A stretch of DNA of 64,000 nt from Nordella sp. HKS 07 (GCF_011046735.1 NZ_CP049258.1:3738001-3802000), one strand, 5' to 3'; positions 24,906-33,234 are shown, counted from the first letter of the stretch. The notes: generated by a model not told the origin, from the letters alone. Program-made: numbers and translations.

Positions 24906-25913
24906 TCATCGTGGTGGGCGCGATGCGCGCAGTTTGACATGCTCTATCCGGTGACAGGTTGGGCAGAGAAGGGCGAAGTCCTTCGGCTCCGTCATGCGGA
25001 TGCCCTCAGCTAACGGGTCCTTGTGGTGAATATCGAAGAGGCTGCGGCGCGGGAGTTTTGCAAGGGCGGCATCGGCGGCGGGGTCGAAGCCGCAATCGTC
25101 GCACTGCGTCGTTCCCGCTTTCTGCCGCTGGAACCAGAACCGCTGGGCGACCCAGGCTGCCCGCCGCTTGATTTTGATCTTGCGCTCCTCCTCCTGCCCC
25201 TCAAGCGCATGGAGGAGGTCAAAATTGATGTTCTGCAGGAGCGAAGCGGGAATCTGGTCGCGAAGGGCCATCTCGATCTCATCTTCAATGGCGATCCAGG
25301 CATTGCCGGCCGGGACTTCGACGACGTCGAGCTCTGCAATTTCGCTCCGCATCCTCTCGCTCACAGGACGCAGCAGCGCGCTCTGGGTTTGGTATGCGGA
25401 ACGGAAGACCTCACGCGAGAGCACGTCGTGAGCCTTGGGTTCGCCAGTGATCTTCCATGTCCTCACGATAGGAAATGCCACCGACCAGCGATTTCGCTTT
25501 CCCGGCTCGGACCATGCGTCCTGAAGGTGTTCGAATTCCTGCGCGCCGATGATATCGACCAGCCGCCGTGCCGAAGGGCGCAACTGGTGAATGGCAATCA
25601 AGCAGTCCGCGAATTTCTCGTGGCGTTCGCGATCCGCCAGCACCTGAGGGTCGTTTTCGTGGCCCGGCTGCGCCGTCCCGAATGATTGAGTCACGCGCTC
25701 CAGGACCAGTCCGCCAGCCAGTTGCTGATTGACGGTGGATTGGCATTTCGCATGCGCATCTGGTCCCGTTCCTGTTGGGGTGAAGCCAAGCCAAGTTGTT
25801 CCGGGCAGCCAGTCGGCCTTCGTGCTCGTAACGGGAAGTGGCAAATCGCGAATCTTCATCGGGTCATTCACACAAGTTGTCTGCGCTGAGGGATGTCGGA
25901 GCTTTTCACCCAT
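24906..25913 (-). CDS. HNH endonuclease
   Basis: 335 residues. The C-terminal HNH motif is complete: C-D-D-C-G-F-D-P, then S-L-F-D-I-H-H-K-D-P-L (the catalytic His doublet), and A-L-L-C-P-T-C-H-R-I-E-H (second zinc pair and final His). The N-terminal 200 residues are uncharacterised and would supply specificity, as in McrA-like and stand-alone restriction HNH proteins. Start ATG 25913 follows the stop of the upstream ORF directly (TAAATG), which favours coupled translation; ATG 25859 is the alternative. The gene sits between the OLD nuclease and the decayed hipBA module, consistent with a defence island, but the target is unknown. Confidence 0.8.
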   Translation of the reverse strand: MGEKLRHPSAQTTCVNDPMKIRDLPLPVTSTKADWLPGTTWLGFTPTGTGPDAHAKCQSTVNQQLAGGLVLERVTQSFGTAQPGHENDPQVLADRERHEKFADCLIAIHQLRPSARRLVDIIGAQEFEHLQDAWSEPGKRNRWSVAFPIVRTWKITGEPKAHDVLSREVFRSAYQTQSALLRPVSERMRSEIAELDVVEVPAGNAWIAIEDEIEMALRDQIPASLLQNINFDLLHALEGQEEERKIKIKRRAAWVAQRFWFQRQKAGTTQCDDCGFDPAADAALAKLPRRSLFDIHHKDPLAEGIRMTEPKDFALLCPTCHRIEHVKLRASRPPR

Positions 25914-26207
25914 TTATCGCAATTGGATCAAGAGTACAGGAGACGGAAGTCGCTCGCGGCAGCGCTCTTCCAGGACAGTCCCTCCATAGTTGCAAAGAAT
26001 AAACCCGACGTTGCGGTCCTCGCAGTCCTGAAGCGGCCAAGCCATGCCGGGCCTGGCCGAGAAGGCCTTTTCGCCTTCACCCTTGACCACGTAAATACCA
26101 TGGCTGGGGGTATTCTCCGGTGCTGCCGCTTCCTTCGATCGTGCCAGATGCGTACTGCACAATGGGCTGGCGAATTCGAAGCGGATTTCGGATAATCCGG
26201 TGCGCAA
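25914..26207 (-). CDS. Hypothetical protein, stop-start coupled to the HNH gene
   Basis: 97 residues, ending in TAA that abuts the ATG of the HNH gene. The sequence contains S-H-G-I-Y-V-V-K-G-E-G-E-K-A-F and V-G-F-I-L-C-N-Y-G-G-T-V-L-E-E, which looks like a folded protein rather than noise. No family was recognised. Overlapping frames exist on both strands, so coding is not certain; the exact stop-start junction is the main argument. Confidence 0.45.
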   Translation of the reverse strand: MRTGLSEIRFEFASPLCSTHLARSKEAAAPENTPSHGIYVVKGEGEKAFSARPGMAWPLQDCEDRNVGFILCNYGGTVLEERCRERLPSPVLLIQLR

Positions 26208-26273
26208 ATAAGGAGCGCGGTAGTGCTGGAAGACGAAGAGAACTCACTCACCTGCCAAAGGTGGGTAAAAATC

Positions 26274-26615
26274 ATGGCCGACTTCTCGGCTGACGGCGTT
26301 TGGGACAAGCAGGGCGAGCTCTGCCACCTCGCCGATCTTCCGGTCTCGGACGCTCTCAAGCAGAGGATCAGCGCTTGGATCGACTGGTACGATCGGGAGG
26401 CCGATGCGGACGGCCCGAATGTCATTCCGTTTGATGTGCGTCAGTTCAGCGAACAAGGGGTGGCGATTGCACGGGATGTGAAACGCGAACTCACGGATTG
26501 GACGGTTGTCTATTTCGACGAGCGCCGATGCAATGAGTCCATTCTCGAAGGAGGTCCCGCGAATCGGAGTTACTTCGAATACGAGGTGAAAGTCGGCGAT
26601 GTGGGTGACCAGTGA
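26274..26615 (+). CDS. Hypothetical protein
   Basis: 113 residues from ATG 26274, which has AAGGTGG about 9 nt upstream; the frame is open to GTG 26223 but without a binding site. The protein has L-K-Q-R-I-S-A-W-I-D-W-Y-D-R-E-A-D, F-S-E-Q-G-V-A-I-A-R-D-V-K-R-E-L and W-T-V-V-Y-F-D-E, a soluble alpha/beta pattern seen in immunity-type and other small unknown proteins. Five bases later begins a broken gene of another small family on the same strand. Confidence 0.6.
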   Translation: MADFSADGVWDKQGELCHLADLPVSDALKQRISAWIDWYDREADADGPNVIPFDVRQFSEQGVAIARDVKRELTDWTVVYFDERRCNESILEGGPANRSYFEYEVKVGDVGDQ

Positions 26616-26620
26616 CGTTG

Positions 26621-26848
26621 ATGCCGCTCCCGAATCAGGGCCAGTCCCACAAGGTCTGGACGATTTTCGTCGATGACAACTTCCACTGCTGGGATGAAAG
26701 CGAGCACTTCGATCTCGGTAAGTTCGAGCGCTACGAAGTGGCTTTGGCTTAATGCCGGAAAATCGTCGACCGATCTTTGGAGAATCGTTCGGCCCACGGC
26801 GCCGATGTCCTGTACGAACACTTTGTCTCATTCGGTGAAGCCGGCTGA
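26621..26848 (+). pseudogene. Small V-D-D-N-F-H family protein with an in-frame stop
   Basis: The frame from ATG 26621 reads K-V-W-T-I-F-V-D-D-N-F-H-C-W-D-E-S-E, then K-F-E-R-Y-E-V-A-L-A, a TAA at 26750, and continues in the same frame C-R-K-I-V-D-R-S-L and V-L-Y-E-H-F-V-S-F-G-E to TGA 26848. The two halves line up with a common small family (F-V-D-D-N-F-H-Y-M-D-E ... A-C-K-x-I-V-D ... L-Y-E-x-Y-x-S-F-G-E-D-P-F). The normal last residues are replaced where it meets the hipA remnant. So it is a nonsense-mutated, 3'-truncated gene. Confidence 0.6.
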
Positions 26849-26978
26849 AATGCCGAGCGCGCCGGCCAGGCGCTGCCGGGCGCCTTCATCCGGCAAGAGG
26901 CCAGAGAGCACCCGTCTCGTCCTGGCTGAGGGTGCCCGCCTTGGCTTCGCCGAACCAGACGTCCAGCAGGCGTGTCAT
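26829..26978 (-). pseudogene. HipA kinase remnant, internally deleted and frameshifted
   Basis: ATG 26978 overlaps the hipB stop as ATGA. The first 23 codons read M-T-R-L-L-D-V-W-F-G-E then G-T-L-S-Q-D-E-T-G-A-L, a good HipA N-terminus; the frame then stops, while the next frame gives S-G-L-L-P-D-E-G-A-R-Q-R-L-A and A-L-G-I-S-A-G, which in intact HipA lies about 60-80 residues further on. After that nothing of the kinase remains. The toxin is therefore dead. Confidence 0.75.
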
Positions 26979-27196
26979 GGCGCACTTCCCCGTCGGCTGG
27001 CGACGGAGACGCCAAGGCCCAGAGCCGCTGCTACCTGGAGCGCGCGGCCGATCTGGCAGCTCGCCTTTCCAGCTTCCAGCTCGCGCACGAACCGAACGCC
27101 CACTCCGGTGAGCCCGGCCAGCTGTTCCTGTGTCAGTTTCTGGATCTTGCGCTCCTGGCGGATCATGAGGCCGAAGCTTTTGCTATCCATGGCCAT
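26975..27196 (-). CDS. hipB: HipB-type XRE transcriptional regulator (antitoxin), orphan
   Basis: 73 residues forming one Cro/CI helix-turn-helix: I-R-Q-E-R-K-I-Q-K-L-T-Q-E-Q-L-A-G-L-T-G-V-G, then V-R-F-V-R-E-L-E-A-G-K-A-S-C-Q-I-G-R-A-L-Q-V-A-A-A-L-G, characteristic of HipB/y4mF regulators. It normally represses its own operon and neutralises HipA, but the adjoining hipA is destroyed. Palindromic sites upstream of the gene (27209-27323) fit autoregulation. It may survive as a free repressor or simply as a remnant. Confidence 0.8.
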   Translation of the reverse strand: MAMDSKSFGLMIRQERKIQKLTQEQLAGLTGVGVRFVRELEAGKASCQIGRALQVAAALGLGVSVASRRGSAP

Positions 27197-27208
27197 TTTG
27201 CATGAATC

Positions 27209-27323
27209 ATCCCTATCGGGACGATTATAGCGTCATGACGGCGAAAAATCCAGAAAAAGAACCGATCGGGACTATTGTTGGCCAGTGGTGCTGATGTCGG
27301 CCAAAAACATCCCGTACGGGATG
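27209..27323 (-). promoter_or_regulatory. hipB: Repeated ATCCC...CGGGA sites upstream of hipB
   Basis: ATCCCTATCGGGA at 27209-27221, a half-similar CCGATCGGGA at 27263-27272 and the perfect palindrome CATCCCGTACGGGATG at 27308-27323 lie in the hipB/helicase spacer. HipB proteins bind short inverted repeats in their own promoters, so these are likely operators. The helicase gene stop lies 25 bases beyond the last site. Confidence 0.55.
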
Positions 27324-27348
27324 AACTTTGGCCCGACAGTCTCGAAAC

Positions 27349-29601
27349 TCACCCGCGATTCTTCTTTTTCTTCGGCTTCTTGCCGAAGGTTGGCTTGGCA
27401 AACGGGGCGGCGTGGTCGCGCCGCGGCCGTCCGGCATCGGCGGGCTTGTGTTTGTGCGGCCGCTTTTTATCCAATCCCGGCATGGTCGCGGACGTGGGAA
27501 CGCCGTCGCCCGCGGCCTCGCCATGAGACTTTTGGCGCGGCTTATGCCGGGGCTTGTCGTTCCAATATGCCTTGCCCTTGTGGGCTTTGCCGTGGCCCGC
27601 AGTCTTGTCGGCGGGCTTTTCGAACGACGCTTCGCCGTGCGGGCCGGCCGCATGGGCCTCGTCATAAAACTTCTGGCGCGGCTTATGACCGGGCTTGTCG
27701 TTCCAATGTGCCTTGCCCTTGCGGGCTTTGCCGTGGCTCGCAAATTTATCGGCAGGCTTTTCGAATGGCGACTCGCCTTGCGGGCCGGCCGGCGGGGCCT
27801 CGCCATGAAACTTCTGGCGCGGCTTATGACCGGGCTTGTCGTTCCAACGTGCCTTGCCCTTGTAGGCCTTGCCGTGGCCCTCAGGTTTATCGGCAGGCTT
27901 TTCGAACGGCGCTTCTCCTTGCGGGCCGCCCGGCAGCGCCTCGATGCGGATGGCCTCTTCCTGGTCGGGGCGCTTCAGGTTGTTTGAAAAGCGCTCCGCG
28001 GCCTCACTGGAGATCTCGAATTCGCTGTGGTTGCCGTAAATTCTGATGGCGCCAATGTCCTGCTTGCCGATGTCGCCGCGGCGGCAGATCATCGGCAGCA
28101 GCCAGCGGGCCTCGGCATTCTTCCTGCGCCCGACGCTCAAGCGAAACCACACGCTGCCCTCCGCCGCGAAGGGGCGAAACTCCGGCTTTGTCTTTCTCGT
28201 TTCCGTGCCCGTTTGGCCGTCGTTGCCACGCGCGTTGCGAGCCTCCCGCCGCTCGCCGCGATCGTCACGCGACCGGCCGCTGCCGGGGCCCGGATCGGCG
28301 ATATCTTCGGGCGCGGGCAGGCGCGCGCGATAGAGCCTGGCGAGCGCCGCCGCGATCTCCTCAGGTGACCGCTCGGCGAGCATCGTGCGCGCCAGGGTCA
28401 GGTCATCCTCGCTCGACTCCTCCGTGAAGAGCGGACCCTCGAGCATGCGCTGGTGATCGAGTTTGCGGATCTCTTCCGCCTGGGGCGCCGTGCCCCACAT
28501 GGCCTCGATACCGGTCTGGGCGAGCATCGCTTCCGCGCGCCGGCGGCGCGCCGGCGGCACCAGCAGCACGCTGACCCCCTTCCGGCCCGCACGGCCGGTG
28601 CGCCCGGATCGATGCTGCAGGGTTTCCGGGTCATTCGGCAGATCCGCATGAATGACGAGGCCGATATTGGGCAGATCGATGCCGCGCGCCGCGACATCGG
28701 TCGCCACGCAGACGCGCGCATGTCCGTCGCGCAACGCCTGCAGCGCGTGCGTGCGTTCGTTCTGCGTCAGCTCTCCCGACAGCGCCACCACGGAAAATCC
28801 GCGCTCAAGGAGTGCGGCCTGCAAATGCCGGACGGTATTCCGCGTATTGCAGAAGACCATGGCGCCGGGCGACTCGAAATACCGCAGCACGTTGACGGCC
28901 GCGTGCTCGGCATCGCGCGCGGCGATCCTGACGGCGCGATATTCGATATCGGCATGGCCGCCTTCGCGCCCTTCGACTTCGATGCGGAAGGCGTCCTTCT
29001 GATATTGCCTGGCCAGCGCCACGATTCCGCGCGGCAGCGTCGCCGAGAACAGCACCGTCCGGCGCGTGTCCGGCGTCTCTTTCAGGATGAATTCCAGATC
29101 CTCGCGGAAGCCCAGATCGAGCATTTCATCGGCCTCGTCGAGCACGACGGCTTGCAATTTCGAGACGTCGAGATGGCGCCGCCGCAAGTGATCGCACAGC
29201 CTTCCCGGCGTTCCGACGACGATATGGGCACCACTGCCAAGCTCGCGCTGTTCCCGCCTGGGGTCCATGCCGCCGACGCAGGATACGATGCGGGCACCGG
29301 TATATTGATAGAGCCAGGCGAGCTCGCGCTGCACCTGCAAGCCAAGCTCCCGTGTCGGCGCCACGATCAAGGCCAGGGGCTTGCTGGCGTTTCTTTCGAA
29401 ACGATCCGTGTCGCCAAGGAGATTCCTGGCGATCGACAGTCCATAGGCGACCGTCTTGCCGGAGCCGGTCTGCGCCGAAACCAGGAGGTCGCGGTCGATT
29501 GCCGCATCGGCGAGCACCGCCGCCTGCACGGGCGTCGGCTCGGTATAGCTGCGCTCAGTCAGGGCTTGGGCGAGCGGCGGAATTGTCGGCAAGAATGTCA
29601 C
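27349..29601 (-). CDS. DEAD-box RNA helicase, DbpA-like, with repetitive basic tail
   Basis: 750 residues. Helicase motifs in order: Q motif near 22-25, Walker A A-Q-T-G-S-G-K-T (43-50), P-T-R-E-L, T-P-G-R, V-L-D-E-A-D (153-158), S-A-T near 185, and in the second domain A-T-D-V-A-A-R-G-I-D and H-R-S-G-R-T-G-R. A DbpA-type RNA-binding domain follows (V-W-F-R-L-S-V-G-R-R, D-I-G-K-Q-D-I-G-A-I-R-I). The tail has three copies of a 47-residue lysine/glycine-rich repeat and ends K-K-P-K-K-K-K-N-R-G. Role: cytoplasmic RNA unwinding, probably ribosome assembly or cold adaptation. The start is GTG 29601 (AAGG 10 nt upstream). Confidence 0.92.
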   Translation of the reverse strand: MTFLPTIPPLAQALTERSYTEPTPVQAAVLADAAIDRDLLVSAQTGSGKTVAYGLSIARNLLGDTDRFERNASKPLALIVAPTRELGLQVQRELAWLYQYTGARIVSCVGGMDPRREQRELGSGAHIVVGTPGRLCDHLRRRHLDVSKLQAVVLDEADEMLDLGFREDLEFILKETPDTRRTVLFSATLPRGIVALARQYQKDAFRIEVEGREGGHADIEYRAVRIAARDAEHAAVNVLRYFESPGAMVFCNTRNTVRHLQAALLERGFSVVALSGELTQNERTHALQALRDGHARVCVATDVAARGIDLPNIGLVIHADLPNDPETLQHRSGRTGRAGRKGVSVLLVPPARRRRAEAMLAQTGIEAMWGTAPQAEEIRKLDHQRMLEGPLFTEESSEDDLTLARTMLAERSPEEIAAALARLYRARLPAPEDIADPGPGSGRSRDDRGERREARNARGNDGQTGTETRKTKPEFRPFAAEGSVWFRLSVGRRKNAEARWLLPMICRRGDIGKQDIGAIRIYGNHSEFEISSEAAERFSNNLKRPDQEEAIRIEALPGGPQGEAPFEKPADKPEGHGKAYKGKARWNDKPGHKPRQKFHGEAPPAGPQGESPFEKPADKFASHGKARKGKAHWNDKPGHKPRQKFYDEAHAAGPHGEASFEKPADKTAGHGKAHKGKAYWNDKPRHKPRQKSHGEAAGDGVPTSATMPGLDKKRPHKHKPADAGRPRRDHAAPFAKPTFGKKPKKKKNRG
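27505..27927 (-). repeat. Three tandem 141-bp coding repeats in the helicase tail
   Basis: Each unit encodes about 47 residues: G-P-x-G-E-x-x-F-E-K-P-A-D-K, then G-K-A-x-K-G-K-A-x-W-N-D-K-P, H-K-P-R-Q-K and a G-E-A spacer. Units differ at roughly one residue in five. The encoded segment is basic, disordered and probably binds RNA; copy number may vary between strains. Confidence 0.85.
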
Positions 29602-30157
29602 GAGATATCAGACCTTGATGGGCTGCCGTAGAGACAGCGAAAGAACCAAATGCATGGCCGGTGGGTATCGACCGGCGAAGAGCGTTATGTGGGAGTGCCT
29701 TACACGGTGACAAGCAAGAGCGCCAATTATCGCTGGCGATTTTGCCCAAGACCGGCATTGACCGCCGAATCCGGCCGCCTGCTGTTTACCCATTGTAACC
29801 TGTGATGCAAGAGCCTCAGTGTTGCGGGATAATGATGGGAATTCTTGTGTCTTGAAATCGATGTTGGTCGCTGCAGGAGGCCTCGCTTGAGCTTTCTCGG
29901 CCGGCGGTCAAGCCGGGTCCAATGTCAGCGCCAAACGGCAGGGGAAATCAAATGGGCGTTTCTGGACTACTAAGCTATTGATTTGTTAGGCGTTAATCTT
30001 GCCGTAGTCGGGCCCGTTCAATCGGATCGAGTTATGCACTACTGTCCCGAAGGCGGACTAACGATCGAAAAGTGTCTCCTATAGCCGACACGACCTGCAG
30101 CCTATTCTATCCGGCAAGCTGGCATCCTTTCCTGTTTCCAGGGCAGTCGAGTGAGCG
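29602..30157. other. Divergent 556-bp spacer between helicase and histidine kinase genes
   Basis: No gene or recognisable RNA was found. It must hold both promoters. The stretch next to the helicase is long enough for a structured 5' UTR, as is common for cold-induced DEAD-box helicases, but no specific motif was seen. Confidence 0.35.
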
Positions 30158-32014
30158 ATGTTTCGTAATCTCAATACCAGCACAAAGCTGCTCGTTCTGT
30201 GCGGCATCTTCATCATCACGCTTGGCGTCACCACCTACAGCCTCGTCCAGGAAAAACAGATCGCGGTGGATTTCGCCAAGAAGGAAGTGGCCGGCAACCG
30301 CCATGTCGCCGACCTCCGGACGATCTATACGACGATACTCGCCGGCCACCGGCCAGATGACTCTTCTTCCGCGAAGCCATTGCCGGCTGATGAACTCCTG
30401 CGCCTTCTTCCTTCGGCGAATTCCGACCCCGTAGGACTTCCCGAAACAGGCGAGCTGGAGCAGGCGCTCGCCGGGGCCATTCGCGAACTGTCGCGGGCTG
30501 TCGATGGTCCGCAGGCCGACGGGCTTGCCCTTGAAGCGCTCATCAAGGCGCAGCGCCTCATCTCACGCATCGGCGACGATTCCAACCTGACCCTGGATCC
30601 CGATCTCGACACCTACTATCTGCAGGATATTGTCGTCACCAAGCTTCCTGCGTGGCTCATTCAACTCTCCGAGCTGCGCGCACTGTCCAAGGCAACGGCG
30701 CCGGGCCACATTGCTTCGGGTGGACGCACGGCACGCGTGCTGGCGCTCAAGGAGCTCCTGCTCGCGAGTGCCGATGGAATTCAAGGCAATCTTGCGGCGG
30801 CGTATCGAGGAAACACCGATGGCAGCGTGCGCGAAACGCTAGATCAGAAGTTCAGCGCGGCAATTTCCGCCACGCGCTCGCTTCTGAATCACTTGAGTGA
30901 CAGGCAAGTCCCTGGACCGTCCGGCGGCGTCGATCAGGTTGCGGGCGTCATGTTTGACGGCGCCATCCGCAACGTGATCTCGGCCTGGGCAGGCACGCAG
31001 AGCGAACTCGACAGCCTTCTCCAGCGGCGAATTGACGGTCTGCTGGCGAAGCTGAGAGTTAACCTGGCTGTGATCGGGGCGCTTGGCGCAACCAGCATCC
31101 TCATCGCGTTATTGACGCACCGCCATATCGTAGGGTCGCTCAAGCGGTTCGAGGCCGTGGCAAATGCCGTGCGTGAGACGAAGGATTACGGCTTGCGCGT
31201 CGACCTGCGCAGCCGTGATGAGATCGGCCGGCTGGCGGAGGCATTCAACGACATGCTGTCCGAGCTTTTCCGGGCCCATGCACGCGAGGCGACCGAACAA
31301 GCCGAACTGGCGCGTGTCACGCGACTGACCACAATGGGTGCGATGACCGCCTCGATCGCTCATGAAGTCAACCAGCCCCTGGCGGCGATCGTGGCAAACA
31401 GCAGCGCCGCGCTGCGCTGGCTTGCAAATAAGGAGCCCGATCTCAATGAAGCGAGTGCCGCCCTCAAGCGCATCGTTCGGGATGGACACCGTGCGAGCGA
31501 GGTGATCGCGAGCGTCCGGGCCATGTTCAAGAAGGATCGGTCCGAGCGGACATCACTCGCCGTCAACGATCTGGTGCACGAGGCCCTGCTTCTCACCCAG
31601 GCGCAACTGCATAATCACGGAATAGTCGTGCAGACAGAGCTTCGCGAAGGCCTTCCCGAGATCCTTGCCGATCGGGTCCAGTTGCAGCAGGTTCTGATAA
31701 ACCTGATCATCAATAGCGCCGAGGCAATGGCGTCCGTCACGGAAAGGGAACGGCTGCTGCTGGTGAAGACAGATACCGACGACGCCGGCGCCGTCCGGAT
31801 AGCGGTGACCGATTCCGGCACCGGAATCGATCCTGATGAATTGGAACGCATCTTTGAGCCCTTCGTCACGACGAAGTCGAGCGGCATGGGGTTGGGACTG
31901 GCCATCTGCCGTTCCATCGTCGAGTCACATGGCGGGCGGCTGTGGGTGGTGTCTTCGAATGCGCACGGCGCGACCTTCCACATGACGGCGCCGGGCAGGG
32001 TGGGCAGCACATGA
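30158..32014 (+). CDS. Membrane sensor histidine kinase (HAMP-HisKA-HATPase)
   Basis: 618 residues. TM1 (L-L-V-L-C-G-I-F-I-I-T-L-G-V) is near residue 18 and TM2 (V-I-G-A-L-G-A-T-S-I-L-I-A-L-L) near 315, framing a sensor region of about 280 residues. A HAMP linker follows (R-D-E-I-G-R-L-A-E-A-F-N-D-M), then the H box S-I-A-H-E-V-N-Q-P-L-A-A-I near 405 (the FixL/TodS-like form), N box N-L-I-I-N-S-A-E-A-M, and G boxes D-S-G-T-G-I and G-M-G-L-G-L-A-I. The stop overlaps the ATG of the FixJ-type regulator (ATGA), so the pair is one two-component system. The signal is unknown. Confidence 0.9.
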   Translation: MFRNLNTSTKLLVLCGIFIITLGVTTYSLVQEKQIAVDFAKKEVAGNRHVADLRTIYTTILAGHRPDDSSSAKPLPADELLRLLPSANSDPVGLPETGELEQALAGAIRELSRAVDGPQADGLALEALIKAQRLISRIGDDSNLTLDPDLDTYYLQDIVVTKLPAWLIQLSELRALSKATAPGHIASGGRTARVLALKELLLASADGIQGNLAAAYRGNTDGSVRETLDQKFSAAISATRSLLNHLSDRQVPGPSGGVDQVAGVMFDGAIRNVISAWAGTQSELDSLLQRRIDGLLAKLRVNLAVIGALGATSILIALLTHRHIVGSLKRFEAVANAVRETKDYGLRVDLRSRDEIGRLAEAFNDMLSELFRAHAREATEQAELARVTRLTTMGAMTASIAHEVNQPLAAIVANSSAALRWLANKEPDLNEASAALKRIVRDGHRASEVIASVRAMFKKDRSERTSLAVNDLVHEALLLTQAQLHNHGIVVQTELREGLPEILADRVQLQQVLINLIINSAEAMASVTERERLLLVKTDTDDAGAVRIAVTDSGTGIDPDELERIFEPFVTTKSSGMGLGLAICRSIVESHGGRLWVVSSNAHGATFHMTAPGRVGST

Positions 32015-32649
32015 CGAGAGATGGAAGCGAAAAGTCAGCTGTCGTCTTCGTCATCGACGATGATGCCTCGGTCCGGGAGTCGCTCAGCAGTCTGTTTCGT
32101 TCCGTTGGCCTGCAGGTCGAGCAGTTCGTCTCAGGCGCCGAGTTCCTGCGGGCGGCCCGGCCGGACACCGTCTCCTGCCTCGTGCTTGACGTGCGATTGC
32201 CGGGATCAAGCGGGTTGGACTTTCAGGTCGATCTGGCCAAGGCAAACATTCACATTCCGATCGTCTTCATGACAGGACATGGCGATATTCCGATGACCGT
32301 CAAGGCCATGAAGGCCGGGGCGGTCGAATTTCTGACCAAGCCATTTCGTGATCAGGACATGCTTGACGCGGTCCAACTCGCATTCTCGCGCGATCGCGCC
32401 CGTCGCGAGACGGAAAAGGCGACCGCGGGTCTCAGGGCCAGCTTCGAAACCCTGACGGCACGCGAGCAGGAAGTCATGGCGCTTGTCACTGCCGGTCTGA
32501 TGAACAAGCAGATTGCCGCCGAGATCGGCGTCAGCGAGATCACCGTCAAATTCCACCGCCATAATGTCACGCGCAAGATGGGTGCCCGATCGGTAACAGA
32601 TCTGGTTCGCATGGCAGACGCGCTCGGGGTGCGCCGGGACAAGCCATAG
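32011..32649 (+). CDS. FixJ-type response regulator (receiver plus LuxR HTH)
   Basis: 212 residues. Receiver: acidic pocket V-I-D-D-D-A-S, phospho-acceptor in L-V-L-D-V-R-L-P-G-S-S-G near residue 60, M-T-G-H-G-D-I-P-M-T-V-K-A-M-K-A-G-A-V-E-F and L-T-K-P-F. Output: LuxR/GerE HTH with L-T-A-R-E-Q-E-V-M, M-N-K-Q-I-A-A-E-I-G-V-S-E-I-T-V-K. ATG 32011 overlaps the kinase stop; the longer frame is a read-back. It is the cognate regulator of the upstream kinase and a candidate for binding the CTATACC palindromes at 32708 and 33235. Confidence 0.92.
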   Translation: MTRDGSEKSAVVFVIDDDASVRESLSSLFRSVGLQVEQFVSGAEFLRAARPDTVSCLVLDVRLPGSSGLDFQVDLAKANIHIPIVFMTGHGDIPMTVKAMKAGAVEFLTKPFRDQDMLDAVQLAFSRDRARRETEKATAGLRASFETLTAREQEVMALVTAGLMNKQIAAEIGVSEITVKFHRHNVTRKMGARSVTDLVRMADALGVRRDKP

Positions 32650-32707
32650 ATCAAGCCTGCCCGCGAACTGCGCACATCCTCAGCTCGATACCTTAACTTT
32701 CCCTTTC

Positions 32708-32723
32708 CTATACCAATGTATAG
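32708..32723 (+). promoter_or_regulatory. 16-bp palindrome upstream of the stand-alone receiver gene
   Basis: CTATACCAATGTATAG has 6-bp perfect arms (CTATAC/GTATAG) and lies 95 bp before the receiver start. The near-identical CTATACCTTGGTATAG is at 33235, before the tiny membrane-protein genes. Two matching sites this close fit a shared operator, plausibly for the FixJ-type regulator encoded just upstream. Confidence 0.6.
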
Positions 32724-32817
32724 TTTCTCCTGATTTTCCGCGTGTTCAAATGTAACCTATGAACAGTGGAGTCGTTGCGCCGATAAGCGTAAGCCCCAAT
32801 CACAAGGAAAGAAAATT

Positions 32818-33207
32818 TTGCTGCAGGCTCCCGTGATCTCTATCGTAGACGATGATGAATCCGTTCGCGAGGCAACCAAGGGCCTGGTGAGATCGCTGGG
32901 TTATACGGCTGTGACTTTCGGGTCGGCGGAAGAATTTCTGAGCTCCGAAAGGATGCCTGAAACCTCCTGCATCATCGCCGACGTGCAGATGCCGGGCGTG
33001 AGCGGGGTGGAGATGCAGGACCGGCTTATCGCCGAGGGCCACCGGCTGCCGGTGATCTTCATTACGGCATTCCCCGAGGACCGCGTTCGCGAACGCGCTC
33101 TTGAAGCCGGAGCAATCGGCTATCTGAGCAAGCCCTTCAACGAGGAGCATCTGATCGGCTGCCTCGACAAGGCTCTCGGGAATCGCGCCCCAGGACGGCC
33201 AAGCTGA
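32818..33207 (+). CDS. Stand-alone receiver-domain response regulator
   Basis: 129 residues, a single CheY-like receiver: S-I-V-D-D-D-E-S, the acceptor Asp in I-I-A-D-V-Q-M-P-G-V-S-G near residue 56, F-I-T-A-F and L-S-K-P-F. No output domain follows. The start is TTG 32818, with AAGGAAAG 7-8 nt upstream and no in-frame ATG before the receiver fold. Such FixJ-like single receivers commonly act as phosphate sinks or connectors; here it probably belongs to the kinase/FixJ pair 170 nt upstream and is preceded by the 16-bp palindrome. Confidence 0.85.
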   Translation: MLQAPVISIVDDDESVREATKGLVRSLGYTAVTFGSAEEFLSSERMPETSCIIADVQMPGVSGVEMQDRLIAEGHRLPVIFITAFPEDRVRERALEAGAIGYLSKPFNEEHLIGCLDKALGNRAPGRPS

Positions 33208-33234
33208 CGCCGACCGGCCGTGCGGTATCGGTTA

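Noticed and set aside
24700-24909. Small minus-strand ORF over the GTGACAGT array
   Set aside because: Its C-terminal half is only the translation of the G-rich repeats; the first 40 residues look protein-like, but no family or clear start was found.
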